DNA of 49,803 nt from an uncultured Dorea sp. (GCA_910579925.1 CAJTVY010000026.1:1-49803); one strand, 5' to 3'. Numbered from the stretch's first letter, positions 32,648-41,108 are shown. The notes: generated by a model from the sequence alone, not told the origin. Translations and numbers: made by a program.

Positions 32648-34687
32648 ATGGATAAGAGAGAACAGGATGTATTAGATCAGATCAGACAGAAGACGGCGGA
32701 CGTGAAAATGCCGGAAAGCCTTGAGCCGGAAAATATTCAAAGGATGCTGGAAGAAAAGCAGTCCGGGGATGCGTTTCGCCAAAGCCAGAAGAGAAGATGG
32801 GGCGTTAAGCAGACCGGGATACTTGCGGCGGCATGTCTGGTTATCGTAGTAGGGATTGCGGTGTGGAACGGGGCAGAGCCTGGAAGGGAAAGCGTGTCTA
32901 CACGGAATACGAAGGGGGATTCAGAACACGGCATCGGGGACCAGTCAGGGATCAGCAGCAGTAAGACCATTGCCCGGGCGGAAAGCTATGAGCAGGTATA
33001 CGACTATTACGAGGCGTACCAGAAGCAGTTGGAAGAAGAACAGATGGCATATGACATGAATGCCGCAGAGTTAAGCAGAGAGTCGGCTGCCAGCAGTTCT
33101 GACGGAGGTGAGAGCGCCGGAAGCGCAAGCACAAAGAATGCCGGAGAGGAATTCATGATAGAGAATACGGTGGATGCGCCGGCGGCAACGGCAGAAGCGG
33201 GCGATATGGCCGCCAGTGATTATTCTCAGACGAATGTGCGGCAGGAAGGCGTAGACGAGGCGGATATCGCAAAGACGGACGGCAGATATCTATATGTTCT
33301 TGAGGACAACGGGCGGGAAATCGCAATTGTGGATACCCGGGACCAGGATATGAAGAAGGTAGCTTCCGTGGAAGTGGGAGAACAGGAGTATATCCATGAA
33401 TTCTATGTCGTTCCGGACAGAAAGAAGATGGCGGTGGTCTGCGGACAGCAGGGATCCGGCTCTATGGAAGTGGATCCGCTCTACAGCAGGGGCGGTATAG
33501 GAAACAGCGGCGTGACGGAAGCGGTTACTTATGATATCCAGGATCCTGAGAATCCGAAGGAGGAGGGAAGAGTGACCCAGAGCGGGGAATATAATTCTTC
33601 GAGGATGGCAGACGGCTATCTGTATCTGTTCAGTCAGGTTTATCTGTGGGGGGATGTGGTTTTAGGCGAGCCGAGAACCTATGTGCCGCTGATTAACGGA
33701 GAGCCGGTTTCAGAGAAGAACATTTTTCTTCCGCAGGTGAACAGGGCGAACATGTATGAAGTGATTACTACGGTTGACCTTGAGAAGCCGGATAAGATGA
33801 AAGACAGTAAGGCAGTCTTCTCGAAGGGCGGCCAGGCTTATGTCAGCAACAGGAATATCTATTTCTATGAGACGGAATGGGGAAACTTCAGCGGATGTGT
33901 GACGACTGTACGCAAGATTGCATATAAAGATGGAAAGCTCGAGGCAAAGGCTCAGGGGCAGTTTGACGGTTATCTGAACGACTCCTTTTCGATCGACGAG
34001 TACGAGGGAAATCTGCGGGTGGTGACAACGGAGGATGATACGAATTCAGTGTATGTCCTGGATGAAGAACTAGAGACGATTGGATCTATTGAGAATCTGG
34101 CGGAGGATGAAAGAATCTATTCGGCAAGATTCATGGGAGATACGGGATATTTTGTGACGTTTCGCGAGACGGATCCGCTGTTCAGCGTAGATCTGTCGGA
34201 TCCGAAGAATCCTAAGATTGTCGGGGAACTGAAGATTCCAGGATTTTCAGATTACCTTCATTTCTACGGAAACAACCGTCTTCTGGGGATTGGTATGAAT
34301 GTGGATGAGAAGACAATGACAACGGACGGCGTCAAGATTACCATGTTTGATATCTCTGATAAGACTGACGTGAAAGAAGAAGACACGTATGTTTTGAAGA
34401 ATGTATATAGTACGGACGTCTCTTATGATTACAAAGCGGCGCTGGTTGACTGGGAGAAGAATCTGATTGGTTTCGCTGGTTATACCCAGGGCGGGCAGAG
34501 GTATTTTCTATTTGAGTATGATGACGAAAAAGGGTTTGTCTGCAATCTGGAGGAGGATATCAATGGAAACGGGATGCGAAATTCAAGAGGCATTTATATA
34601 GAAGAGACATTGTATGTAATCCAGGGAAATATTATAGAGGCATACAGTCTGAAAGATTACCAGAAAGTGGATGATCTCATCTTGTAG
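32648..34687 (+). CDS. Single-pass membrane protein with extracellular beta-propeller, probable anti-sigma
   Basis: A 679-aa protein. Residues 1-50 are cytoplasmic and helical, a membrane helix spans about 56-73, a Ser/Glu-rich linker reaches about 190, and the rest is a beta-propeller of the secreted Beta_propel family (TNVRQEGVDEADIAKTDGRYLYVL is its diagnostic entry, here at about 196-219). Its position directly after an ECF sigma gene suggests it holds the sigma factor inside and senses a surface signal outside. AAAGGAGGCGG precedes the ATG. A strong terminator ends the unit. Confidence 0.85.
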   Translation: MDKREQDVLDQIRQKTADVKMPESLEPENIQRMLEEKQSGDAFRQSQKRRWGVKQTGILAAACLVIVVGIAVWNGAEPGRESVSTRNTKGDSEHGIGDQSGISSSKTIARAESYEQVYDYYEAYQKQLEEEQMAYDMNAAELSRESAASSSDGGESAGSASTKNAGEEFMIENTVDAPAATAEAGDMAASDYSQTNVRQEGVDEADIAKTDGRYLYVLEDNGREIAIVDTRDQDMKKVASVEVGEQEYIHEFYVVPDRKKMAVVCGQQGSGSMEVDPLYSRGGIGNSGVTEAVTYDIQDPENPKEEGRVTQSGEYNSSRMADGYLYLFSQVYLWGDVVLGEPRTYVPLINGEPVSEKNIFLPQVNRANMYEVITTVDLEKPDKMKDSKAVFSKGGQAYVSNRNIYFYETEWGNFSGCVTTVRKIAYKDGKLEAKAQGQFDGYLNDSFSIDEYEGNLRVVTTEDDTNSVYVLDEELETIGSIENLAEDERIYSARFMGDTGYFVTFRETDPLFSVDLSDPKNPKIVGELKIPGFSDYLHFYGNNRLLGIGMNVDEKTMTTDGVKITMFDISDKTDVKEEDTYVLKNVYSTDVSYDYKAALVDWEKNLIGFAGYTQGGQRYFLFEYDDEKGFVCNLEEDINGNGMRNSRGIYIEETLYVIQGNIIEAYSLKDYQKVDDLIL

Positions 34688-34705
34688 AGTAGGATTGGCG
34701 GATGT

Positions 34706-34745
34706 AAAAAGGGGCTATCGGTCAAATTCCCGATAGCCTTTTTTT
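34706..34745. terminator. Bidirectional terminator between the propeller gene and bioY
   Basis: A 9-bp stem GGCTATCGG / CCGATAGCC with an 8-nt loop, A-rich before and a T7 run after, between convergent genes. Confidence 0.9.
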
Positions 34746-34791
34746 GAGATATAGACATTCTGATATCATGAATATTTGAAAAATATGGCTG

Positions 34792-35385
34792 TCAGTTGGT
34801 CAGATTCTGCAGGCGCGAACGAAGAAGCGGGCCCGTAAGCACAGCCAGGAGAATCTTGGCCATATCTCCCGGGAGATATGGAAGGACGCCTATGGATAAG
34901 GCGCCGGCAAATGGCAGTTCCATCTGGTAGGCAAGCCATGCGGTCCCGAAGACGTAGGTGACAACGGTTGCCAGAACCATGCCGGCTATGATCAGAATAT
35001 GCCGGTCTTTGAAACGTTCGACAAAGATCCCGGCAATTATGGTCATGAAGATGAAGCCGACCAGGTATCCGCCGGTGGGTCCGGCAATCTTGCCAAGTCC
35101 GCCGGAAAAACCGGAAAAAACAGGCAGGCCGAAAGCGCCCAACAGCAGATAGACAAGAAAGCTGATGGTTGCATCCTTCCATCCGAGTACATAGATACTG
35201 ATCAGCAGAACCAGATTTGTAAGTGAAATCGGTACCGGGCTGATGGGAATAGGGATAGAAAACGGTGCAAGAATGCAGGTAATAGCAGTTACCATTGCGA
35301 TCAGGACAAGCCTTCGAGTGTGGATACGCCCAGATGTGTTACCTGGATTTTTTGTTGTTACATTTTTCATAATATCCGCTGCCAT
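34792..35385 (-). CDS. bioY: BioY, biotin-binding S component of an ECF transporter
   Basis: This membrane protein with six hydrophobic segments has the BioY pattern: PIPISPVPISLTNLV, LLLGAFGLPVFSGFSGGLG and the GPTGGYLVGF loop that binds biotin. It works alone or with the shared EcfA/T module, which is not in the window. The start is uncertain: ATG 35385 (197 aa) has AAAGGAG about 15 nt upstream across a small hairpin that contains the ATG; ATG 35370 has no site; ATG 35442 is unsupported. Regulated by the BirA-type operator at 35556. Confidence 0.9.
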   Translation of the reverse strand: MAADIMKNVTTKNPGNTSGRIHTRRLVLIAMVTAITCILAPFSIPIPISPVPISLTNLVLLISIYVLGWKDATISFLVYLLLGAFGLPVFSGFSGGLGKIAGPTGGYLVGFIFMTIIAGIFVERFKDRHILIIAGMVLATVVTYVFGTAWLAYQMELPFAGALSIGVLPYLPGDMAKILLAVLTGPLLRSRLQNLTN

Positions 35386-35417
35386 AAAACGGCAGCACAA
35401 CTCCTTTCTTCTGTATT

Positions 35418-35518
35418 TACTATTTGCAGCCGCTTCATACACATAAGAATCGTCAAACGGCCTCTTACAGGCTGCGCTTAATGATTCTGCCTGCTGACTT
35501 TATATGACTGGAAATAGT
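35418..35518 (-). promoter_or_regulatory. Structured leader of bioY
   Basis: The leader between promoter and gene has TTACTATTT near its 5' end pairing perfectly with AAATAGTAA near its 3' end (minus strand), closing about 80 nt. Inside are GCAGGC/GCCTGT and AGAATC/GATTCT pairings. I do not recognise a known riboswitch class. Confidence 0.4.
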
Positions 35519-35533
35519 AACTTTGTATAAAAG

Positions 35534-35562
35534 AGTATATGCGGAAAAGCATTGTTTGTCAA
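35534..35562 (-). promoter_or_regulatory. Sigma-A promoter of bioY
   Basis: On the minus strand, a perfect TTGACA, a 17-nt spacer and TATACT, about 145 nt before the gene. Its -35 lies in the left arm of the BirA-type operator. Confidence 0.8.
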
Positions 35563-35586
35563 CCTTAATTAGCAAAAGGTTTACAT
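35556..35586. promoter_or_regulatory. BirA-type operator at the bioY promoter
   Basis: TTGTCAACC-n13-GGTTTACAT is an inverted repeat of the TTGTNAACC / GGTTNACAA kind described for the Firmicute biotin repressor BirA. It covers the -35 box of bioY, so biotin-loaded BirA should block transcription. birA itself is not in the window. Confidence 0.75.
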
Positions 35587-35696
35587 TCTGCGTCACACAA
35601 AAGTGTGTGAATTATTATAAAAAAATATATTAATCTGATAATTATAGGATAGAAATGAAAAAAATAAATTTATAAACTTAAATAAGTAAAATAATA

Positions 35697-35725
35697 TTGA
35701 CAAATCTACTTGCAAGTGATATTAT
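35697..35725 (+). promoter_or_regulatory. Strong sigma-A promoter with a palindrome in its spacer
   Basis: TTGACA, a 17-nt spacer and TATTAT. The spacer contains the perfect palindrome ACTTGCAAGT (35708-35717), well placed for a repressor dimer. It reads into the decayed unit below. Confidence 0.75.
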
Positions 35726-35799
35726 AGAACCAATCCAAAAGAAGTATCTGGTAAGAGATATAAGTTTTGGAAATCATTAGGTAAAGGGGGTAGCATCCA

Positions 35800-36201
35800 T
35801 TGGACAACAAAAAAGAAACAATTACTCAATATGTCAGTGGTATGGCAGATTATGATTCCCTTAGAATAAGCCTTGACTATAGAAGAGAATAGATGAGCCG
35901 GTATTTGAATGAGAGAAAGAGTCGGAGAGGAAGAGAGCCGGAGATCGAATAAAAAGCAGATTAATATTTGCAGACATATTGAGAAGATACCACATATAGT
36001 TCAGGAATATTTGGAAGATGTTAGAATATGTCAGAGAGGACATTAGCTAACAGGTCAGATTTATACCAGAGGGGTGAGCCATTCATTTCGACAGGAATGT
36101 ATATGGGAAAAGAAGGGTGTAAGAAGAGCAGAAGGGAATCTGAATCGAGAGAGAATCCTCCGATTTATATACGAGAATATATACAATTTCATAGAGATTG
36201 A
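35800..36201 (+). pseudogene. Possible decayed gene between a promoter and a terminator
   Basis: A TTG at 35800 with a GGGGG ribosome site opens a 30-codon frame ending in TAG at 35892. The same frame restarts at ATG 35893 for 19 codons. A shifted frame is then open with a plausible HIEKIPHIVQEYLEDVRI stretch, and another frame runs open for about 50 codons to a TGA at 36199, directly before a terminator. This looks like a short gene of roughly 130 codons broken by a stop and frameshifts. I cannot name the family. A structured RNA is the alternative. Confidence 0.4.
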
Positions 36202-36235
36202 GGCTGCTGTAGTGATACGGCAGCCTTATTTTTAT
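36201..36235 (+). terminator. Terminator of the decayed unit
   Basis: AGGCTGC / GCAGCCT, a 7-bp stem with a 12-nt loop, then TTATTTTT. Confidence 0.8.
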
Positions 36236-36316
36236 AATACTATATTATAAAAACCCTCCGGGAGGATGCGCACTCGCGCAAAAAGGAATTATGTCGTAAG
36301 CGACCGCGCTCGGCGC

Positions 36317-36344
36317 AAGCATGTTCCAGAGCATATGCTTTTTT
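36317..36344 (+). terminator. Terminator-like hairpin in the gene-free stretch
   Basis: AAGCAT / ATGCTT with a 12-nt loop, running into TTTT. It follows a GC-rich patch (36253-36316) with CTCCGGGAG and GCGC repeats that I cannot assign. The remaining bases up to 36437 show no gene. Confidence 0.45.
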
Positions 36345-36445
36345 ATGGAATGAGTTGAACTCAAAGCTATTTGTCGGGCAATCCGTGAAAATGTATTGTC
36401 TCATTGGACACTTTCAGGCATATCTTAATAGTAGGCAGGATTTTT

Positions 36446-36589
36446 GTAACAGTTCAACCTGCAACTGCGCACTTGCTGCGCAGTTAGCAGCCAATGAATT
36501 GGAGTAGCCGGGAATCCGCCTCTTTGCCGCAGGCAAACTTTAAAATGGGCGGATTTCGTAACAGTGAAGCCGGAAGGCTGAACTGTTAC
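36446..36589. mobile_element. MITE-like mobile repeat, copy 2 (144 bp, 8-bp target duplication)
   Basis: Near-identical to the element at 28401-28543, with four substitutions and one extra A. The flanks are a perfect 8-bp direct repeat GGATTTTT at 36438-36445 and 36590-36597, unrelated in sequence to the other copy's duplication. The left terminal repeat has one change (TTCAACC). The hairpins are conserved, the second with a G-U type change. It carries no open reading frame of note. Confidence 0.92.
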
Positions 36590-36618
36590 GGATTTTTGAT
36601 ATTTTTATTCGTATATTT

Positions 36619-36647
36619 TTGACATTGTACATGGCGTATGATAGAAT
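36619..36647 (+). promoter_or_regulatory. Sigma-A promoter of the giant TPR/P-loop gene
   Basis: A perfect TTGACA, a 17-nt spacer and TAGAAT, about 60 nt before the gene and 22 nt to the right of the mobile repeat's target duplication. This insertion therefore left the promoter intact. Confidence 0.75.
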
Positions 36648-36704
36648 GATAGACGTAAAAGTGTAGAATATTGCAGTTTTAACAAATTTTTTGAGGTGAG
36701 AAGT

Positions 36705-39700
36705 TTGGATAAATATGAATATAGGGTGAAAACAGAGCAGATGCAGGAGTATTTGGAGAAGAAGCAGTACAAGAAAGCGATGGAAATCGCTGATACGATT
36801 GACTGGCGCCGGGTCAAGAATGTTTCTACTCTGAACACGGTGAGTGAGATTTATGAGTATAACGGTGAATTCCAGAAAAGCCGGGATATTTTATTTGTTG
36901 CGTTCGATCGGTCTCCGGGGAGCAGGAAGATTGCGTATCGACTGGGACTTCTGGCATTGAAGATTGGCGATATTGAGGAAGCTGCGGATTGTTATGAGGA
37001 GTTTGTGAAACTGGCTCCAAAGGATCCGAATCAGTATGTATTGAAGTATAAGATTTTAAGAGCCCAGGGAGCGCCTCTGAGTGATCAGATTACGGCTCTG
37101 GAGGATTTTAAAAAGGCGGAATATGTAGAAAAATGGGCATATGAACTGGCGCATCTATATCATGAGGCGGGCATGACTGCAGAATGTCTGGAAGAATGTG
37201 ATGATCTGATTCTCTGGTTTAGCGAGGGCAGATATGTGTATCAGGCTATGGAGCTTAAGATGAAGTATAAGCCGCTGACGCCCCTTCAGCAGGAGAAGTA
37301 TGATTCCCGGCCCGGGGCGTCTAAGAAGTCTCGGCCTGTGAAGCGGCCTGTGTCTGCGAATCCGTCAATTCCCCTGGATGAGGTTATTAAGGGCGGCGAG
37401 GCTCCTGTCAGGAAAGAAGTGCTTCGCAGAGTGACAGAGACGGCTTTGCGGGCGGATCAGGAGGCGTTGGAAGCTGAGGCTGCAGCCGAAGAGCAGAAGG
37501 ACAGTGTTGAAGAAAGGGATATGGCGGGGCGGAATACTTCCAAATTGGGGAAGACCCAGTCGATCTCGAAGGTCGTGAAGGGGGCAACGCTTCAGGAAGC
37601 GCTTGCCAATGGGATGGCGTTTGCCAATGGAATCCGAAGCGTAGAGAAAACGGTTGCTAAGGTGAAAGAGGGAATCCGCCAGGTTACCGGACAGATACAT
37701 ATGGAAGCGCTCGTGGAAAAGCGTGGAACTGACGGGAGAAAGGAAGAACCGGAACCGGTGAAGAAACCGGTGACGGAGGAGGTAAAAGAAGAGAAAAAGG
37801 AAGCTGCGAGGCAGGCCGAGGAGGCGGTACGCCCCGCCAGAAAGCCTGCGCCAAGGCCATTAGATAAGAAGACGGATGCACTTCGCGTTACTGGACAGAT
37901 GCGTATTGAGGAGATTCTGCAGGAGTGGGAAGCGAAGCAGAAGGCGAATGCGGAAGCCATTGAACGGCAGAGAGAGGAAGATGACGAGAGGCTTCGTAAA
38001 GAGCGGGATGAGATCGGACTGCGTAAAGAGCTTGAACGCCGGGAGGCAAGGAGAAAGGCGGAAGAGGAAGCCGCGGCAGAGAAGAAGGCGTTAGAGGCGG
38101 GAGCAACCCAGAGGATTACACCGGAAGGATTGCAGAAGCTTGCAGAGCGGGAGGCGCTGAGAAGAGCAGCGGAGAGAAAGGCAGCGGAAGAAGAAGCCGC
38201 AAGGAAAGCGGCAGAGGAGGCCGTCAGAAAAGCGGCGGAAGAAGAAGCCGCAAGGAAAGCAATGGAAGAAGAGGCCGCAAGGAAAGCGGCAGAGGAAGCC
38301 GCCAGAAAGGCAGCGGAAGAAGAGGCTGCAAGGAAAGCGGCGGAAGAAGAAGCCGCAAGGAAAGCAATGGAAGAAGAGGCCGCAAGGAAAGCGGCAGAGG
38401 AAGCCGCTAGAAAGGCAGCGGAAGAAGAGGCTGCAAGGAAAGCAGCGGAGGAAGAAGCCGCCAGAAAGGCAGCGGAAGAAGAGGCTGTAAGGAAGGCCAC
38501 GGAAGAAGAGGCTGCCAGAAAGGCAGCGGAAGAAGCTGCGAAAAAGGCGGCAAAAGAAAGAGCGGCAAGGGAATTTGCACGAAGAGCGGCAGAAGTAAAA
38601 GCCGCAGAGGAAGTGTTAAGAAAAGCAGCGGAGGAAGAAGCCGCAAGGAAAAAAGCCGAAGAAGAAGCCGCAAGGAAAAAAGCCGAAGAAGAAGCCGTAA
38701 GGATGGCTACAGAGAAAGAAAACGCAGCAGATATAGACGAGGCAGAATCCGTAAGAAAAGCAATACAGGAAGAGGCCGCAAGAATAGCAGCGGAAGAAGA
38801 GGCCGCCAGAAAGGCAGCGGAAGAGGAAGCTGCAAAGAAAGCCGAGGAAGAAGAAGCCGCAAGAAAGGCCGCAGAGGAAGAAGCCATAAAGAAAGCAGCG
38901 GAAGAAGAGGCTGCAAGGAAAGCCGCAGAGGAAGAAGCAGCAAGAAAGGCAGCCGAAGAAGAAGCCGCAAGGAAAAAGGCAGAGAAAAGGGTTAAGCAGA
39001 CAACAAAGGAAAATATTGCGGCTGAACTGCCGGATGAAAAACTAATTGTTGCGTCAAATGGAAAGACACAACGGATACCGGATGATATTGTCAGGCTTAT
39101 GGAAGAACTTGGCAGTAATTCGGCAGAATTTGGAGACGGTGATATCTTTGGGGAACCGGCGGCAGACGAAGAATTGATTAATGAAATTGTCGGGAACAGA
39201 TATCAAAGTGAGGAGACGGAACAGAATCTTGATGAAGCAGACTTTGACGAGGATGATTTTGGCGTAGAGGACTATAGTGAATCTAGTCTGGATAAAGGGT
39301 TAGCAGATACAGAAGAAGACTTTGAGGATGTGTCTGAGGAGGAAGACTTCGGCGAAGAAGATTTTGAAATAGAGCTTGAGAAAAAAGAAATAGAGGAAGA
39401 GGTTGATTTCGGCGAAGAGAACTTTGAGGAGAACGATTTTGAGGAAGAGAGTTTAGAAGAAGCTGATTTCGGGGAAGAGGACTTTGAGGAGAACGATTTC
39501 GAGGAAGAGAGTTTAGAAGAAAGAGATTTTGGCGAAGAGGATTTTGAGGAGAACGATTTCGAGGAAGAGGACTTAGAAGAAGAGGACTTTGAGGAGGAAG
39601 GGTTCGAGGAAGAGGACTTAGAAGAAGAGGACTTTGAGGAGAACGATTTCGAGGAAGAAGGCTTCGAGGAAGAAGATGATTTCGAAGACGAGGATGATTT

Positions 39701-40937
39701 TGAGGACGAGGACGATTTCGAGGAGGAAGATGACTTCGAAGAGGAAGAGGACTTTGACGAGGATGAATTCGAGGAAGAGGGATCAGAAGAAGGGTTCGAA
39801 GAAGAGGACTTTGAAGGAGAGGATTACGAAGAAGAATTTGACGACGTAGGGGATTATATTGAAGATTCCGATGCAGATTATGGAGACGATGATTTTGACG
39901 GAAACGATTTTGAGGAAGATGAGTTCGAGGATGATTCTGAGGATGAGTTCGAAGAAGAGGACTTTGAGGAAGAAGATTTTGCAGAGGAAGAACTTGAGGA
40001 AGAAGATTTCGAGGAAGAAGATTTTGGCGAAGAAGATCTTGAGATCGAAGAACCGTCAGAGGAAGAGATTCAGGCAAGGATAAAGAAGTCGAAAGGCAAA
40101 GGAGTTCCGTTCGATACGGGATTTGTTGTTACAGGCCGGTACGATCTGAACGCCACCAGTGAGATTGGATTGAAAGCGGGTCTTACAGAAGAGCAGAAGA
40201 AGCTGTTCTCCTACTTTGTTCCAGTCAGAGGAATGAGCGAACAGCTTGTGGAGGTACTGGATAACGACAGAAGAGCACGAAAAGAAGGAACGTCCAGAAC
40301 CGGCAATCTGTTGGTTATCGGGCGTAAAGGATCTGGAAAGACGGTGCTTGCGGTAGATATTGTAAAGGCAATTCAGAAACAGAGGAATCTGAAGCAGGGT
40401 AAGGTTGCGATTGTGACTGGAGAATCGCTGAATAAGAAGGAACTGACGAATATTATACAGAAGCTTCGGGGCGGTGCGATCATTATCGAGAAAGCAGGGA
40501 AACTTAATTCAAGAACCATTAAGGAACTGAATCATCTGATGGAGAAGAAGACGGGTGAACTGCTCTTCGTGCTTGAGGATCAGAGGAAACCGCTGGAACG
40601 TATTCTGACGGCGAATCCGGACTTTAAGAAGAAATTTACTTCCAGGCTTGAGCTTCCGGTATTTATCAATGACGAACTGGTAACTTTCGGGCAGACCTAT
40701 GCGAAAGAGAACGGATACAAACTGGATGAGATGGGTATTCTTGCACTGTACAGCAGGATAGACGTGATGCAGAGGGAGGATCATGCGGTTTCGGTTGCGG
40801 AAGTCAAGGATATTATGGATGAGGCGATTGAACATTCTCAGAAAGCAAATGTCAAACATCTGGCCAGAAGAGTGTTTGGAAAGAGTACGGATGAGTCTGA
40901 CAGGATTATTCTGAAGGAAGAGGATTTTAGGATTTAA
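36705..40937 (+). CDS. Giant TPR / coiled repeat / acidic repeat / P-loop protein
   Basis: A 1410-aa, apparently cytoplasmic protein with four parts. Residues 1-210 are helical TPR-like pairs (GLLALKIGDIEEAADCYEEF). Residues about 485-762 are K/A/E repeats of the KAAEEEAAR type, probably a long coiled coil or single alpha helix. Residues about 840-1120 are acidic D/E/F repeats such as EEDFEEN. Residues about 1125-1410 hold a P-loop GRKGSGKT (1206-1213), weakly like CbxX/CfxQ AAA proteins, but the Walker B equivalent reads GAIIIEKAGKL, lacking the usual D-E. TTG 36705 with GAGGTGAG is the likely start (GTG 36696 possible). Function unknown. Confidence 0.85.
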   Translation: MDKYEYRVKTEQMQEYLEKKQYKKAMEIADTIDWRRVKNVSTLNTVSEIYEYNGEFQKSRDILFVAFDRSPGSRKIAYRLGLLALKIGDIEEAADCYEEFVKLAPKDPNQYVLKYKILRAQGAPLSDQITALEDFKKAEYVEKWAYELAHLYHEAGMTAECLEECDDLILWFSEGRYVYQAMELKMKYKPLTPLQQEKYDSRPGASKKSRPVKRPVSANPSIPLDEVIKGGEAPVRKEVLRRVTETALRADQEALEAEAAAEEQKDSVEERDMAGRNTSKLGKTQSISKVVKGATLQEALANGMAFANGIRSVEKTVAKVKEGIRQVTGQIHMEALVEKRGTDGRKEEPEPVKKPVTEEVKEEKKEAARQAEEAVRPARKPAPRPLDKKTDALRVTGQMRIEEILQEWEAKQKANAEAIERQREEDDERLRKERDEIGLRKELERREARRKAEEEAAAEKKALEAGATQRITPEGLQKLAEREALRRAAERKAAEEEAARKAAEEAVRKAAEEEAARKAMEEEAARKAAEEAARKAAEEEAARKAAEEEAARKAMEEEAARKAAEEAARKAAEEEAARKAAEEEAARKAAEEEAVRKATEEEAARKAAEEAAKKAAKERAAREFARRAAEVKAAEEVLRKAAEEEAARKKAEEEAARKKAEEEAVRMATEKENAADIDEAESVRKAIQEEAARIAAEEEAARKAAEEEAAKKAEEEEAARKAAEEEAIKKAAEEEAARKAAEEEAARKAAEEEAARKKAEKRVKQTTKENIAAELPDEKLIVASNGKTQRIPDDIVRLMEELGSNSAEFGDGDIFGEPAADEELINEIVGNRYQSEETEQNLDEADFDEDDFGVEDYSESSLDKGLADTEEDFEDVSEEEDFGEEDFEIELEKKEIEEEVDFGEENFEENDFEEESLEEADFGEEDFEENDFEEESLEERDFGEEDFEENDFEEEDLEEEDFEEEGFEEEDLEEEDFEENDFEEEGFEEEDDFEDEDDFEDEDDFEEEDDFEEEEDFDEDEFEEEGSEEGFEEEDFEGEDYEEEFDDVGDYIEDSDADYGDDDFDGNDFEEDEFEDDSEDEFEEEDFEEEDFAEEELEEEDFEEEDFGEEDLEIEEPSEEEIQARIKKSKGKGVPFDTGFVVTGRYDLNATSEIGLKAGLTEEQKKLFSYFVPVRGMSEQLVEVLDNDRRARKEGTSRTGNLLVIGRKGSGKTVLAVDIVKAIQKQRNLKQGKVAIVTGESLNKKELTNIIQKLRGGAIIIEKAGKLNSRTIKELNHLMEKKTGELLFVLEDQRKPLERILTANPDFKKKFTSRLELPVFINDELVTFGQTYAKENGYKLDEMGILALYSRIDVMQREDHAVSVAEVKDIMDEAIEHSQKANVKHLARRVFGKSTDESDRIILKEEDFRI
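38158..38990 (+). repeat. In-gene repeat array coding KAAEEEAAR-type units
   Basis: Imperfect tandem units of about 27-33 bases coding variants of A-A-R-K-A-A-E-E-E. Some longer blocks recur almost exactly (around 38240-38330 and 38350-38440), indicating recent internal duplication. Such arrays change length readily by slippage or recombination. Confidence 0.85.
39290..40060 (+). repeat. In-gene acidic repeat array (EEDFEE-type)
   Basis: Short GA-rich units code D/E runs punctuated by Phe every 3-6 residues (EEDFEENDFEEE). The regular Phe spacing is kept despite many codon changes, which suggests selection on the protein. Confidence 0.8.
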
Positions 40938-41004
40938 GAATCCCAAAGCCGCGAAATCTGCCCGGATAATGGCAGAAAATGTTTAAATCTGGCAGACAGA
41001 GAAA

Positions 41005-41052
41005 GAAAAAAAGGGTTTTGACTGTAAGATTAGTCAAAACCCTTTCTTTTTG
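41005..41052. terminator. Terminator between the giant gene and glgB
   Basis: A 14-bp perfect stem AAAGGGTTTTGACT / AGTCAAAACCCTTT with an 8-nt loop, A-rich before and T-rich after. A TATAAT that may serve glgB follows at 41066. Confidence 0.9.
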
Positions 41053-41108
41053 CGCCAGTCTAAAGTATAATAATATATATATCGCAACAGAATGTGAGGG
41101 ATGACTAT

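Noticed and set aside
37592..38887. 431-codon minus-strand frame rich in Ala/Ser
   Set aside because: It is the mirror of the K/A/E repeat array; GC-skewed repeats keep the opposite frame open. No ribosome site or domain.
39283..40077. 264-codon minus-strand frame rich in Leu/Pro/Arg/Asn
   Set aside because: Mirror of the acidic array; composition is an artefact of GA-rich codons.
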